A stretch of 25,354 bases of DNA from an archaeon (GCA_030019325.1 JASEFB010000015.1:1-25354), one strand, 5' to 3'; positions 1 through 8,281 are shown, numbered from the stretch's first letter. Made by a program: numbers and translations. The notes: a model not told the origin generated them from the letters alone.

Positions 1-677
1 AGAAAGAAGATGAGGAATGGCGGAAATACAGGCAGGAGAAGATAAAACTGAAAAAGAGAAGGAAAGAAAGGTCAAAGGATGAGAGGAAAGGATTTACATT
101 GGAGAAGAAGATAAGCGATGAAGAATGGTGGAGAAAAAGGGATGAAAGGAAAGAATTAAAGGCTAAAAGGGATAAAGAGGATGAAAAGTGGAGAGATAAA
201 CGAAAGGAGATCAAAGAGAAGATGAATGTCACCATCACCTCCCTGGTGGCAATATTGGTGATCATCGATAATTGCACAAGAAGATGCCTCGGTTTGCCTG
301 TGTTTATAAAAGGGAGGAAGCTTACCGCAGATGATGTAATTAAAGCACTGGAGAATCGGTTACCACCAGAATTGAAGTATATCATCTCTGATAATGGAAA
401 ACAATTCGTTGCTGAGGCTTTTCAGCGACTATGCACGGGTAAAGGGATTGTACACGTGAGGATTACACGACATAGACCTGCTACAAATGGAATCGCTGAG
501 AGGTTTGTAGAAAGATTAAAAGAGATGCTGGCAGAGAGAGAATGGAAGGATGTAGAGGAATTGGTGATGGTTTTGGAAGAGGTTATCTCAGCATACAATG
601 ATGCTCCGCATCAAGGGTTGGATGGTCTATCTCCAAATGAGTGTGAGAGGAGGATTATGTGTGTGGTATCTGGTTGA
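1..677 (+). CDS. DDE-type transposase/integrase (rve fold), 5'-truncated by window edge
   Basis: This is the 3' part of a mobile-element transposase. The frame is open from base 3 with no stop, so the TTG at 99 is probably not the true start and the gene begins outside the window. The first part is a very charged segment rich in Lys, Glu and Arg, with Trp in repeated DE(E/K)W contexts. A retroviral-integrase-like core follows. Counting from the TTG, VIIDNCTRR lies at 51-61, the second catalytic Asp is D98 (SDNG) and the catalytic Glu is E134 (NGIAERF). They are 35 residues apart, as in DD(35)E enzymes. The end (AYNDAPHQGLDGLSPNE) is typical of the family C-terminus. The first catalytic Asp is expected about 55 residues before D98, where N43 (MNVT) sits, so the protein may be inactive. 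The exact IS family is not recognised, and I see no clear terminal inverted repeats after the stop. Confidence 0.8.
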   Translation, partial: KEDEEWRKYRQEKIKLKKRRKERSKDERKGFTLEKKISDEEWWRKRDERKELKAKRDKEDEKWRDKRKEIKEKMNVTITSLVAILVIIDNCTRRCLGLPVFIKGRKLTADDVIKALENRLPPELKYIISDNGKQFVAEAFQRLCTGKGIVHVRITRHRPATNGIAERFVERLKEMLAEREWKDVEELVMVLEEVISAYNDAPHQGLDGLSPNECERRIMCVVSG

Positions 678-738
678 TTATAACAAATAAAACAAAATAT
701 TAATACATTTTATCAAAATACTGAGGAGAAAAAGATAA

Positions 739-1449
739 ATGGATGATATGTTAAATAAGATAGAAAATCAGAGATTAAAAGAAAGGGCGAAAAAAATAAG
801 AGAACATTGTGTGAGAGTACTTCCACGAATACATTCTCAAGGTCTTTTTAGATATTATAACGATCATGGTCCAGCGCATTCTGAAGCTATTTTGAGGTTA
901 TTAAACAATTTACTTGATAATATTTTGCTTAAAAAAGACAATGGGAGATTAACCGAATACGACTATTTCCTTTTATATACCGCAGCTTGGTGCCATGATT
1001 TAGGAATGTTAATGAAAGAAGGTGAAGACTTTGATAATAGTAAAGTTTGTGAGCGTGTAAGAGAAACACATCCTGAAAGAACTGCTGAATATCTACGTAA
1101 AAATTGGAGGGAGATGGGAATTCAAAGTGAAATAGAAGCATTTTTCTTAGAACAAATCTGTGAAGCACATGGTGGTAATTCTAAAAAGATAAAAGAACTA
1201 CCTGAGGAACAGCCTATTGTTTTGGATGGGGAAAGACAAAATATTCATTTATGCCTCCTCGGAGCTTTAATAAGACTTGCAGATGCCTTAGATGCACGTG
1301 AAGATAGGCTTCCTCCCGAGCCATATATGGAAGTACTAGGAATCCCGGAGAAGCAATATGTAGAGTATTGGAAACATGGAGTGGTACACAGCGTTTCTAT
1401 CAACCATAGAGAGAAAAAAAATAGTGGTTCAACCGATTGTGAAGTATAA
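739..1449 (+). CDS. HD-domain phosphohydrolase-like protein, N-terminal part of a frameshifted gene
   Basis: This encodes a metal-dependent HD-superfamily domain. Visible metal-ligand candidates are H43 and H47 (NDHGPAHSE), H86-D87 (CHDLGM), H111 (THPERT), H144 (EAHGG) and D182/D185 (LADALD). The arrangement resembles HD domains seen in stress or conflict-associated proteins (HD-CE-like) rather than classic RelA/SpoT; that family placement is from memory and tentative. The reading frame ends at 1449 with an out-of-character tail after HREKK. Skipping one A in the A8 run at 1414-1421 restores a continuous frame to 1837, giving about 365 residues, so this is the first piece of a broken or recoded gene. 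It lies in an AT-rich accessory stretch between a transposase and a CadD-like gene. The substrate is unknown. Confidence 0.75.
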   Translation: MDDMLNKIENQRLKERAKKIREHCVRVLPRIHSQGLFRYYNDHGPAHSEAILRLLNNLLDNILLKKDNGRLTEYDYFLLYTAAWCHDLGMLMKEGEDFDNSKVCERVRETHPERTAEYLRKNWREMGIQSEIEAFFLEQICEAHGGNSKKIKELPEEQPIVLDGERQNIHLCLLGALIRLADALDAREDRLPPEPYMEVLGIPEKQYVEYWKHGVVHSVSINHREKKNSGSTDCEV

Positions 1450-1837
1450 GTATCTTGTAGATGTCATAGAAGAAGTTAAAGGAAAACTTACAGAAGAGTT
1501 AAACTCTGTGAAGGAGGTTTTAGAAAAATACGAGTTGTCTCTTAATCTTGATTTTCTGCCGCCTGTTGATATGATTAGATATGAAAGACAGAGAAATGAG
1601 AGAGAATTACTTAAATATTTAGAATTGTTGACTATAGATAAGGATCTCGTGGATAAGGAGTTACAAATACTTTTACAAGAAGCTAAGAAAAAAAGGATAC
1701 CTGATAAAGAAGCTACGCGACTTATTGTAGAGTTTGTCAATGAAAACAATGTTAAAATTGTAGGAATCAAAAAAGAAAAATTACCCGGGATAAGAGAAGA
1801 TTTGCTAACATTACGGAAGAAATACTTTAAAACTTAG
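1376..1837 (+). CDS. C-terminal part of the frameshifted HD-domain gene
   Basis: This is the second piece of the gene starting at 739. The ATG at 1376 is probably not a real start, because the first 14 codons overlap the upstream frame. The genuine continuation begins at about 1421 with IVVQPIVKYKYL, which joins smoothly to NHREKK from the other frame. It is followed by a helical, charged region (about 45-90) and a C-terminal helical stretch ending LTLRKKYFKT. I recognise no catalytic motif here. The beta strand plus helix after the HD core is typical of longer HD proteins, and the last 70 residues could be an adaptor or partner-binding domain. A separate protein with its own start is possible but less likely, given the exact fit at the A8 run. 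Confidence 0.55.
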   Translation: MEWYTAFLSTIERKKIVVQPIVKYKYLVDVIEEVKGKLTEELNSVKEVLEKYELSLNLDFLPPVDMIRYERQRNERELLKYLELLTIDKDLVDKELQILLQEAKKKRIPDKEATRLIVEFVNENNVKIVGIKKEKLPGIREDLLTLRKKYFKT

Positions 1838-1888
1838 TTAAAAAGTTGCTAGGAAATATGACGCACTAATGAGGTAAGATAAGGAAAC

Positions 1889-2536
1889 ATGACAGATGTA
1901 TTGTTAGGTCTCGCAATTGGCTTTGCTGCCTGGTGGGCGACGGGCATTGATGACTTTCTTATCGTTTTGACTTTCATAATAAAGGCACATATCCGATCTC
2001 AGACATTAGCTATCTCAATAGGCACTCTCATAAGTGTACTCCTGATGCTCGGAATTTCTCTTAGTGTAGACTATATTGTATCTGCAATTCTCCGTGATTA
2101 CTCTCGCCTTTTTGGAACAATTCCTATATGCTTTGGTTTGTGGGGCATAGTAAAACTAATCAAGCATGGGAAACATGCTGAAGAAATAAATAAACACTCA
2201 GGTTGCATTACAGTTTTGTCATTTGGCTTAGCTTCATTTAGCGCATACTTATCGAATTCCAGTGATGACATAATTTTCAATTCCTCCCTATTGCAACTCC
2301 CACTATTAAATACAGGGGGAGTTGGTAGATGGGGATTTTTGATTGGAATTCTTTGCGGGACCGTTTCTACTTTTCTCTTTGCACTAATGCTACGGAATGC
2401 TGGGGAACGCCTTAAGGTTAGGTTCCGTCACAATAGGGCTCTGGGAAATATTTTTTCTCATAAAGGTTTTCTCATTAACTGTACTATCATTATGATTGGT
2501 ATCCTCATATTATTAGGCATCTTCAGTACAGGGTAG
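1889..2536 (+). CDS. CadD-like cadmium resistance / LysE-superfamily membrane transporter
   Basis: This is an integral membrane protein of 215 residues with about six hydrophobic segments. Near the N-terminus it has TGIDDFLIVLTFI, matching the conserved (T)xIDD segment of the CadD family, and a second, related SSDDIIF motif lies mid-protein. CadD and LysE relatives export small cations or amino acids; the substrate cannot be read from sequence, so cadmium is only the family label. The ATG at 1889 has AAGGA just upstream, with short spacing. It is 16 bp upstream of the nucleoside phosphorylase gene, so the two may be co-transcribed. No truncation is visible. Confidence 0.65.
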   Translation: MTDVLLGLAIGFAAWWATGIDDFLIVLTFIIKAHIRSQTLAISIGTLISVLLMLGISLSVDYIVSAILRDYSRLFGTIPICFGLWGIVKLIKHGKHAEEINKHSGCITVLSFGLASFSAYLSNSSDDIIFNSSLLQLPLLNTGGVGRWGFLIGILCGTVSTFLFALMLRNAGERLKVRFRHNRALGNIFSHKGFLINCTIIMIGILILLGIFSTG

Positions 2537-2552
2537 AACAAAAGAAGAAGAA

Positions 2553-3317
2553 ATGTTTGAGAGATATTTTAAAGGTGTTCAGCCTCACATCAACATTGAG
2601 AAAATCGAAGCCGAGGTTGCTTTTTTACCCGGACCGCCAGAGAGAGCTTTGGAGCTCGCAAAGCAGTTTTCAACCTGCGAGAAGGTAACAGAGCAGCGGG
2701 AATTCGTCACGTACAAAGGCGAGGTTAACGGAAAGAACGTGTGCGTGACCTCAACAGGCATAGGATGCCCTTCAGCGGCGATTGTCGTTGAAGAACTCGC
2801 TAATTGCGGCGTTAAAGTCTTCATACGAGTCGGGACAACGGGTGCGATTCAAAAGGATATAGAACTTGGCGAGGTGATAATACCAGAGGCTGCGGTAAGA
2901 GAAGACGGAACCACAAAGGAGTATATAAATGAAGGATATCCCGCAGTTGCGAGTTCCAGAGTTGTTGAAGCGTTAAGAAGATCCGCAGAGGAGGCCGAAG
3001 TGAGTTATCATGTGGGCATAGTGCGGACAAATGACGCTTTTTACGGTGAAAAACGGTTTGGAGAGGTAATGGAAAGATATAGCCGTGCGCATGTCCTGAG
3101 TTTTGAGATGGAATGCTCCGCTATTTTCACTGTCGCTCGACTGAGAGGATTACATGCAGGAGCCATTTTGGGCGTTGTTGGAAACCTCGCTAAAAATGAA
3201 CATGCATATAGAGATACGAAGCAAGGATCTCATACATATAAAGAGAAGGCGAAAGAAGCGATTAAAAATGCGATACACGTTGCTGTTGGTGCGGTAAAAT
3301 ACCTGGGCGAGGATTAG
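2553..3317 (+). CDS. udp: Nucleoside phosphorylase, uridine phosphorylase-like
   Basis: This is a full-length (254 aa) member of the NP-I nucleoside phosphorylase family, which splits nucleosides with phosphate into a free base and ribose 1-phosphate in the cytoplasm. Visible signatures are the STGIGCPSAAIVVEEL segment (about residues 70-85), the phosphate/ribose loop RVGTTGAIQ (about 95-103) and the FEMECSAIF motif (about 187-195), whose Glu residues bind ribose. RTNDAFYGEKR lies at the nucleobase pocket and is closest to uridine phosphorylases, so uridine is the best guess; other nucleosides are possible. It lies 16 bp after the CadD-like gene and converges with the P-type ATPase gene across a hairpin cluster. 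Confidence 0.85.
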   Translation: MFERYFKGVQPHINIEKIEAEVAFLPGPPERALELAKQFSTCEKVTEQREFVTYKGEVNGKNVCVTSTGIGCPSAAIVVEELANCGVKVFIRVGTTGAIQKDIELGEVIIPEAAVREDGTTKEYINEGYPAVASSRVVEALRRSAEEAEVSYHVGIVRTNDAFYGEKRFGEVMERYSRAHVLSFEMECSAIFTVARLRGLHAGAILGVVGNLAKNEHAYRDTKQGSHTYKEKAKEAIKNAIHVAVGAVKYLGED

Positions 3318-3381
3318 AAAGCCATTCGAGGAGAAGATTTTATCCTTGGCTAAAAATAAGCCCTTAGTTTTCTTTTAGCAT

Positions 3382-3475
3382 GTGGGGCTCTGCCCCATCA
3401 TGGGCTCCGCCCACGTCCCCAAAAACCCTGAAAGGGTTTACCGGAGGGGCTTACCCGCAAGCCCTGTAAGGGCTT
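3382..3475. repeat. Cluster of four short palindromes with 3-nt loops between convergent genes
   Basis: Four perfect hairpins follow each other. They are ggggc-tct-gcccc (3384-3396, extendable by one pair), tgggc-tcc-gccca (3401-3413), aaaccct-gaa-agggttt (3423-3439) and aagccct-gta-agggctt (3459-3475). Each has a 3-nt loop. The last covers the stop codon of the minus-strand ATPase gene. The cluster fills the gap between the phosphorylase and ATPase genes, which converge, so it may end or protect transcripts from both sides. It may instead be a repetitive extragenic palindrome. The same architecture, adjacent hairpins with 3-nt loops, recurs inside the DUF92 gene at 22882-22926. Confidence 0.7.
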
Positions 3476-6257
3476 AGTTATCTTTTGTAAAAGAAAAAGT
3501 GTTGCTCAGGGCTTTCCAAACCTCCACGGCAATGAAAATGGTGATACTTGTAGCGAGCGCAATACCCCAGTCGAGACCAGTTAAAGGAACGGTATGAAAG
3601 AACCGTCCAGTGAATGGTATTTGTATTGCGAAGACCATGAGCAGGAGAGAGCCTATCACACCCAATATCAACCATTTATTTGAGAAAACCCCTACTCTTA
3701 GCAAGGAATGCCGTTCCGAGCGGGCATTAAATGCGTTGATCATCTCGTAGAGAATAAACGTTGCGAACACCATCGACTGCGCCTTCGCCAGTTCAGTACT
3801 CGCCAAATATTTTAAGAATATTACCAGGCATCCGATGAATATCACCGCAGACATGAGAATGAGCATATTAAGCGTTCTTCTTGTAAAAACACGCTCATTA
3901 GGGTCCCTTGGTTTCCGGTCCATTATATCCGGGGCAGGTGGGTCGATACCCAAGCCTATTGCTGGCAAGTCCTCAATGACGATATTTGCCCATAATATCT
4001 GTATCGCAATCAGTGGGAAGGGGAGCCCGTAGAAGAACGCACCTGCCAGGAGACATACTTCCGAAAAGCCATAAGAAAGTATGTACGTGAGATATTTCTT
4101 CACATTGTCATAAATTGCTCTGCCTTCATGGATCGCAGCCACGATGGTGGCGAAATTATCATCAGTTAATACCATATCCGATGCCTCTTTTGCAACATCA
4201 GTTCCCGAGTTCATTGCTATACCCACATCACTTCGTTTTAACGCAGGGGCATCGTTTATTCCATCACCGGTCATAGCAACCACGTGCCCCCTCCTCGTTA
4301 ACGATTCTACTATCCTCAATTTGTGCGCCGGTGACACCCGTGAATAAACGACAACGTCATTAACAATTTCCTCAAGCTCATCCTCACTCATCTTCTCCAG
4401 ATCCGCACCGGTAAGCACTTTTTCATCATCAAGGGGCTTTGAGACAATGCCGAGTTCATCAGCAATAGCGAGGGCAGTGAGCTTATGGTCCCCGGTTATC
4501 ATGATTGGCTTTATTCCCGCCTTTTTACATCGCTCGATCGCCTCTTTCACCTCTTCTCTCGGTGGGTCGGACATGCCAAACAATCCCACAAAAACGAGGT
4601 CTTTTTCTATATCTCCCGTATCATAGTCCGGTGTTTCGTCCCCTGGTAATTCCCTGTATGCAACGGCGATGACTCGTAACGCTTCAGCGGCCATCATATC
4701 GTTTACTTCTAACACCGTTCTTCTATCATCCTCCGTTATCCCTTCTATAACTGCTTTCCCTTTCTTATCACGGTGAATACTGGTGGAAAGGTTAAGCACT
4801 ACTTCAGGTGCACCTTTCACGTACGCCACTTCTTTACCATCTACGAAATCCTGATGAACGGTGGTCATTCTCTTCCTTTCACGTTCAAATGGTATTTCGC
4901 CTACTCTCCTATATTTATTCTCCAATTCATCCTTATGCAAACCTGCTTTCTGGGCAACAACAACCAATGCACCTTCAGTTGGGTCTCCACTTATCTTGTA
5001 TCCCCCATCTACCATTTTTAGTCTGCTATCAGTGCACAGCGTCGCAATTTGAAACGCCATTTGCAAGCTTTCATACTCGCGGGGGTCTATCTTTCCGCCG
5101 TTCTCCGGATCGAGAAAATCACCCGTTGGCGCATACCCTGCCCCTGTGACTTCTATCATCTTTCCACCAACATAGACTCTGCGGACAGTCATTTCGTTCT
5201 TTGTCAGGGTTCCGGTTTTATCTGAACAGATTGCAGTTATGCAGCCGAGCGTCTCAACAGCCGGCAATTTCCTTACGATCGCTCTCTTCCTCGCCATTCT
5301 CTGCACGCCTAACGCCAGTGTCCCGGTAATAATGAGGGGCAACGTCTCCGGCACTAGCGCCACCGCCAAGCTTATGCTCCATATAAGCATCGGCAATAGT
5401 CGTTCCAACGTCGGTTCTTTAAGAATACCAACGGCCACGGTTGCTATAGCGATAACCACATATGCGACACTTAACTTTCTCCCAATTTCATTTATCCGCC
5501 TCTTTAATGGCGTTTCTTCTTCGTTTGCCCCAGCCAGCATCGTTGCTATCTTTCCAAACTCTGTTCGCATACCTGTTGCGGTTACCACACCTTTCCCTCT
5601 TCCATGCAGCACGGTCGTGCCTGAATAGACCATATTCATCCTCTCCGCGAGTATCACATCCCCCTTAAGCACCGAGGCATCTTTGTTCACAGCAATTGAT
5701 TCTCCGGTTAATGGCGATTCGTCAACCGTGAGATTCATTTCCTCGACGAGTCGAGCATCTGCCGCTATTCGGTCTCCAGCCCGCAGTAACAAAAGATCAC
5801 CCGGCACTATTTCCTTAGAAGGTATCTTTACCTCGGTTCCTTCTCGTAAAACGTGAGCGGTAGGAGCAGCCATCTCTTTTAACGCTTTAATCGCCATCTC
5901 GGACCGATATTCAAAGAAGAAGCCCAGCGTAACGACGAGAAGAACAGCGGCAAATATAACCGTTGCGTCTACAACGTTTCCAATTGCCGCTGATATCGCC
6001 GTGGCAACCAGGAGGATAAGGATAAGCGCATTTTTGAATTGGGAGAAAAAGATCTTAGGTCGAGAAATCTTCTTCTCTTCTCTTATTTCATTCAGGCCGT
6101 ATTTTTCTTCTCTTCGTTTCACCTCTGCGGAGGTGAGCCCCTCCTCAGAGGTAAGAAGTGTCTGAAAAACATCGTTTGGCTCCATCAAATGCCAGTTCTT
6201 TTCTTCTAATTCTACCAAATTTGGTTTCATCGCGGTGCTGAGTTTATAAGATGACAT
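3474..6257 (-). CDS. P-type cation-transporting ATPase, P2A (calcium pump)-like
   Basis: This is a full-length (about 927 aa) ATP-driven membrane cation pump. In order it has the N-terminal cation-ATPase segment (NWHLMEPNDVFQTLL...GLTSAEVKRRE), the actuator motif LTGES, TM4 with PETLP, the phosphorylation motif DKTGTLT (Asp at codon 5222-5220, residue 346), KGAPE in the nucleotide domain, MITGDH, MTGDGINDAPALK and six C-terminal membrane helices. Overall similarity is to Ca2+ pumps (SERCA/PMR1 type), but TM6 reads NIVIEDLP where Ca2+ pumps have N..TDG, so ion choice is uncertain. A TTG at 6278 would add seven residues. I prefer the ATG at 6257 because a TATA-like tttaaaaag (6284-6292, minus strand) sits about 31 nt upstream. 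An ATG at 6230 is also possible. The gene follows ilvE on the same strand by about 65 bp. Confidence 0.92.
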   Translation of the reverse strand: MSSYKLSTAMKPNLVELEEKNWHLMEPNDVFQTLLTSEEGLTSAEVKRREEKYGLNEIREEKKISRPKIFFSQFKNALILILLVATAISAAIGNVVDATVIFAAVLLVVTLGFFFEYRSEMAIKALKEMAAPTAHVLREGTEVKIPSKEIVPGDLLLLRAGDRIAADARLVEEMNLTVDESPLTGESIAVNKDASVLKGDVILAERMNMVYSGTTVLHGRGKGVVTATGMRTEFGKIATMLAGANEEETPLKRRINEIGRKLSVAYVVIAIATVAVGILKEPTLERLLPMLIWSISLAVALVPETLPLIITGTLALGVQRMARKRAIVRKLPAVETLGCITAICSDKTGTLTKNEMTVRRVYVGGKMIEVTGAGYAPTGDFLDPENGGKIDPREYESLQMAFQIATLCTDSRLKMVDGGYKISGDPTEGALVVVAQKAGLHKDELENKYRRVGEIPFERERKRMTTVHQDFVDGKEVAYVKGAPEVVLNLSTSIHRDKKGKAVIEGITEDDRRTVLEVNDMMAAEALRVIAVAYRELPGDETPDYDTGDIEKDLVFVGLFGMSDPPREEVKEAIERCKKAGIKPIMITGDHKLTALAIADELGIVSKPLDDEKVLTGADLEKMSEDELEEIVNDVVVYSRVSPAHKLRIVESLTRRGHVVAMTGDGINDAPALKRSDVGIAMNSGTDVAKEASDMVLTDDNFATIVAAIHEGRAIYDNVKKYLTYILSYGFSEVCLLAGAFFYGLPFPLIAIQILWANIVIEDLPAIGLGIDPPAPDIMDRKPRDPNERVFTRRTLNMLILMSAVIFIGCLVIFLKYLASTELAKAQSMVFATFILYEMINAFNARSERHSLLRVGVFSNKWLILGVIGSLLLMVFAIQIPFTGRFFHTVPLTGLDWGIALATSITIFIAVEVWKALSNTFSFTKDN

Positions 6258-6322
6258 AATCCAAGAATTCTTTGGCAACGCTTTCTTTTTAAATGGTTAA
6301 AAATCACTACCCTCACCACTTT

Positions 6323-7255
6323 CTACTCGTAAACGGGCTCCAGCCATCTCATGTATCTCTCATCTCTTGCATTCACTACGTCGAAGAACTTCTTCTGTAT
6401 CACGCTTGTCACTTCACCTCTCTTACCTTTACCTATCCTTACACCATCTATCTCTCGTATCGGCGAAACTTCCGCTGCAGTCCCGGTAAAAAAGACTTCA
6501 TCAGCAGTCAATAACTCTTCCTTTGTTATAGGCTTCTCTACCACTTCATAGCCACTGTCCCGTGCAAGCTCGATTACCGAAGCCCTGGTGATCCCAGGCA
6601 AAATGGAAGATTCAGCTTCCGGTGTGTAGAGTGTTGCATTTTTTACGGCAAATATATTCTCACCCGGGCCTTCTGCCACATAGCCATCGCTATCGAGCAT
6701 TATCGCCTCATCGAAACCTTTTTCCTTCGCGTCTAACACTGCTAACAGCGAATTGAGGTAATGCCCCACGGCCTTTGCGGTAACAGGCAGTGTCTTAGGG
6801 TCTATTCGTCGCCAGGACGAGAACGTGCACCGTATACCGCTCTCTAACGCTTCTTCTCCAAGGTACGTACCCCAGCGCCATACCGCAATTGCAACGTCCA
6901 CAGGACAGCCTGCCGGGTTCACACCTAAGTGATGATAGCCATAAAAAGCGATTGGCCGTATGTAGCATGCATCAAGTCCATTGATACGGATCGTCTCCTT
7001 TATTGCTTCTTTTAGTGCTTCCTCGGAGTACGGTATATCCATCTTGTATAACCTCGCTGACTGATACATTCTATCTACATGCTCCTTCAGCCTGAAAATG
7101 AAAGAACCTTTCTCCGTTGCATAGCACCGTATCCCCTCGAAAACACCAGACCCATAATGCAAACCATGTGAGAGAACGTGAACTTTCGCATCCTTCCAAT
7201 CCACAAAGGTGCCATTATACCATATTTTACCCTCGTCTGGGAGTCTCTCTACCAT
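6323..7255 (-). CDS. ilvE: Branched-chain amino acid aminotransferase
   Basis: This is a PLP-dependent class IV aminotransferase that performs the last step of valine, leucine and isoleucine synthesis, with glutamate as amino donor. Visible signatures are HGLHYGSGVFEGIR near residue 30, the PLP lysine in PVTAKAVGHYLNSLL (K161 from this start), SDGYVAEGPGENIF, the LPGITR phosphate-binding segment and FFTGTAAEVSPI, all in IlvE order. At about 310 aa the length is normal. An in-frame GTG at 7270 adds five residues and has a weak AAGG upstream. A TATA-like tttatataaa at about 7286-7295 predicts transcription starting near 7264, which favours the ATG at 7255. Its minus-strand neighbours are shikimate kinase upstream and the cation ATPase downstream. 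Confidence 0.93.
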   Translation of the reverse strand: MVERLPDEGKIWYNGTFVDWKDAKVHVLSHGLHYGSGVFEGIRCYATEKGSFIFRLKEHVDRMYQSARLYKMDIPYSEEALKEAIKETIRINGLDACYIRPIAFYGYHHLGVNPAGCPVDVAIAVWRWGTYLGEEALESGIRCTFSSWRRIDPKTLPVTAKAVGHYLNSLLAVLDAKEKGFDEAIMLDSDGYVAEGPGENIFAVKNATLYTPEAESSILPGITRASVIELARDSGYEVVEKPITKEELLTADEVFFTGTAAEVSPIREIDGVRIGKGKRGEVTSVIQKKFFDVVNARDERYMRWLEPVYE

Positions 7256-7286
7256 TGCTCTCTCATCCACGTATTACCTTTTAGTT

Positions 7287-7295
7287 TTATATAAA
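7287..7295 (-). promoter_or_regulatory. TATA-like element upstream of ilvE
   Basis: On the minus strand the gap between the shikimate kinase and ilvE reads tttatataaa, centred near 7290. An archaeal start site about 25 nt downstream would fall near 7264, a few bases before the ATG at 7255. This suggests ilvE can be transcribed on its own despite lying behind aroK. Inference from spacing only. Confidence 0.45.
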
Positions 7296-7324
7296 CACTT
7301 AATCTTTTACAAAAGAAAACCTCG

Positions 7325-8224
7325 CTAAACGAAAAAAGAATGTTTGTTGTGTATCCTCCGCTTCATTATCCTCCCTTCAACCCCTAATTCAGTCCAGGCC
7401 TCACGTACTCTCTCCTCTTGTTCCTTGCGCTCATCCAGTAAAGCGACGAAAGAAGGACCTGTCCCGGATAGGCTCACTCCCTTCACGCCGCATTCCAATG
7501 CCTTTACCATTGGTTCAGGGTCAAAATTCAGCGCGGCACAGTATAAAAAGCCATTCAACGTCATTGCCTCTTCAAATCGCTCATCCAATGCCAATTCATA
7601 CGCAAGGTTCACCCAGGGGGCTATCAATCTCGACCGTTTCACATCGGTATCAGCGGTAAACGCTCTTTCCTGTGGGATGAAAATAAGAACTGCAGAATCT
7701 TTCTCCACCCGTTTTATCAACTCCCGCTTTCTGTTGTCCGTTAGCACGATTCCACCGAGCATAGAAGCACAGGCATCGTCAAATGCTCCCGTTATCGACA
7801 CACCAACATCCAGAGCGGCAGCTACACCTATTCGTATCGCCTCTAGCGCTCCTGTTATCTCTTTCGCTTCTTCTCCGATTGCATCCAGAGTAGCAACTAC
7901 CGCCGCATTTGCAGCTGCACTGCTGCTCTTCAATCCACTTCCAATTGGGATCTCACTTCGCGTCTTCACATGGGCATGTAACGGCATATCAAACTTCCTC
8001 AGCACCAACTCCACGCACCGCTCTATCAATCGTGTATCAGCATGCTCTTCCTCTTCCTGCTCTATCTCCCCTTCTATACCCTTGAAATCCTCACCAAGCT
8101 CCACTTCCGCAGAGGTCCATACATCTATGCCAAACGCTGAGCCTTTGTAGGTCGCTATGGCATTTACTATACTTCCAGCCCCACTTGCTTTGCCATACCC
8201 TTTCCCATGTCTCCCTGCTCCCAT
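7325..8224 (-). CDS. aroK: Archaeal shikimate kinase (GHMP kinase family)
   Basis: It phosphorylates shikimate with ATP in the chorismate pathway. It belongs to the archaeal type related to homoserine and mevalonate kinases, unrelated to bacterial AroK. Signatures are the N-terminal ASGAGSIVNAIATYKGSAFGID, the GHMP ATP loop IPIGSGLKSSSAAANA (about residues 92-107), AFDDACASMLGG, and the C-terminal SLSGTGPSFVAL loop. A TTG at 8281 would extend the frame by 19 residues. The ATG at 8224 is chosen because ggagaggtgg lies 8-17 nt before it and because family members begin a few residues before GxASGAG. The length of about 299 aa is usual. ilvE follows on the same strand, grouping two amino-acid biosynthesis genes. 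Confidence 0.9.
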   Translation of the reverse strand: MGAGRHGKGYGKASGAGSIVNAIATYKGSAFGIDVWTSAEVELGEDFKGIEGEIEQEEEEHADTRLIERCVELVLRKFDMPLHAHVKTRSEIPIGSGLKSSSAAANAAVVATLDAIGEEAKEITGALEAIRIGVAAALDVGVSITGAFDDACASMLGGIVLTDNRKRELIKRVEKDSAVLIFIPQERAFTADTDVKRSRLIAPWVNLAYELALDERFEEAMTLNGFLYCAALNFDPEPMVKALECGVKGVSLSGTGPSFVALLDERKEQEERVREAWTELGVEGRIMKRRIHNKHSFFV

Positions 8225-8281
8225 GCTTTTAGCCACCTCTCCCTGTACTTTACAGACTTCTTTTGTGCATTCCCCAAGCAA

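Noticed and set aside
3361..3475. CRISPR-like repeat/spacer array
   Set aside because: The hairpins differ in sequence and spacing, there are no identical direct repeats, and no cas gene is present in the window.
4773..5149. Plus-strand open frames inside the P-type ATPase gene
   Set aside because: They are antisense to a full set of conserved ATPase motifs and have low-complexity, non-protein-like composition.
3481..7316. tcttttgtaaaaga (3481-3494) and its exact reverse complement at 7303-7316 as terminal repeats around the ATPase-ilvE pair
   Set aside because: One copy lies in the coding end of the ATPase and the other next to the aroK stop; both are A/T-simple sequence and no target duplication is seen, so transposition is not supported.
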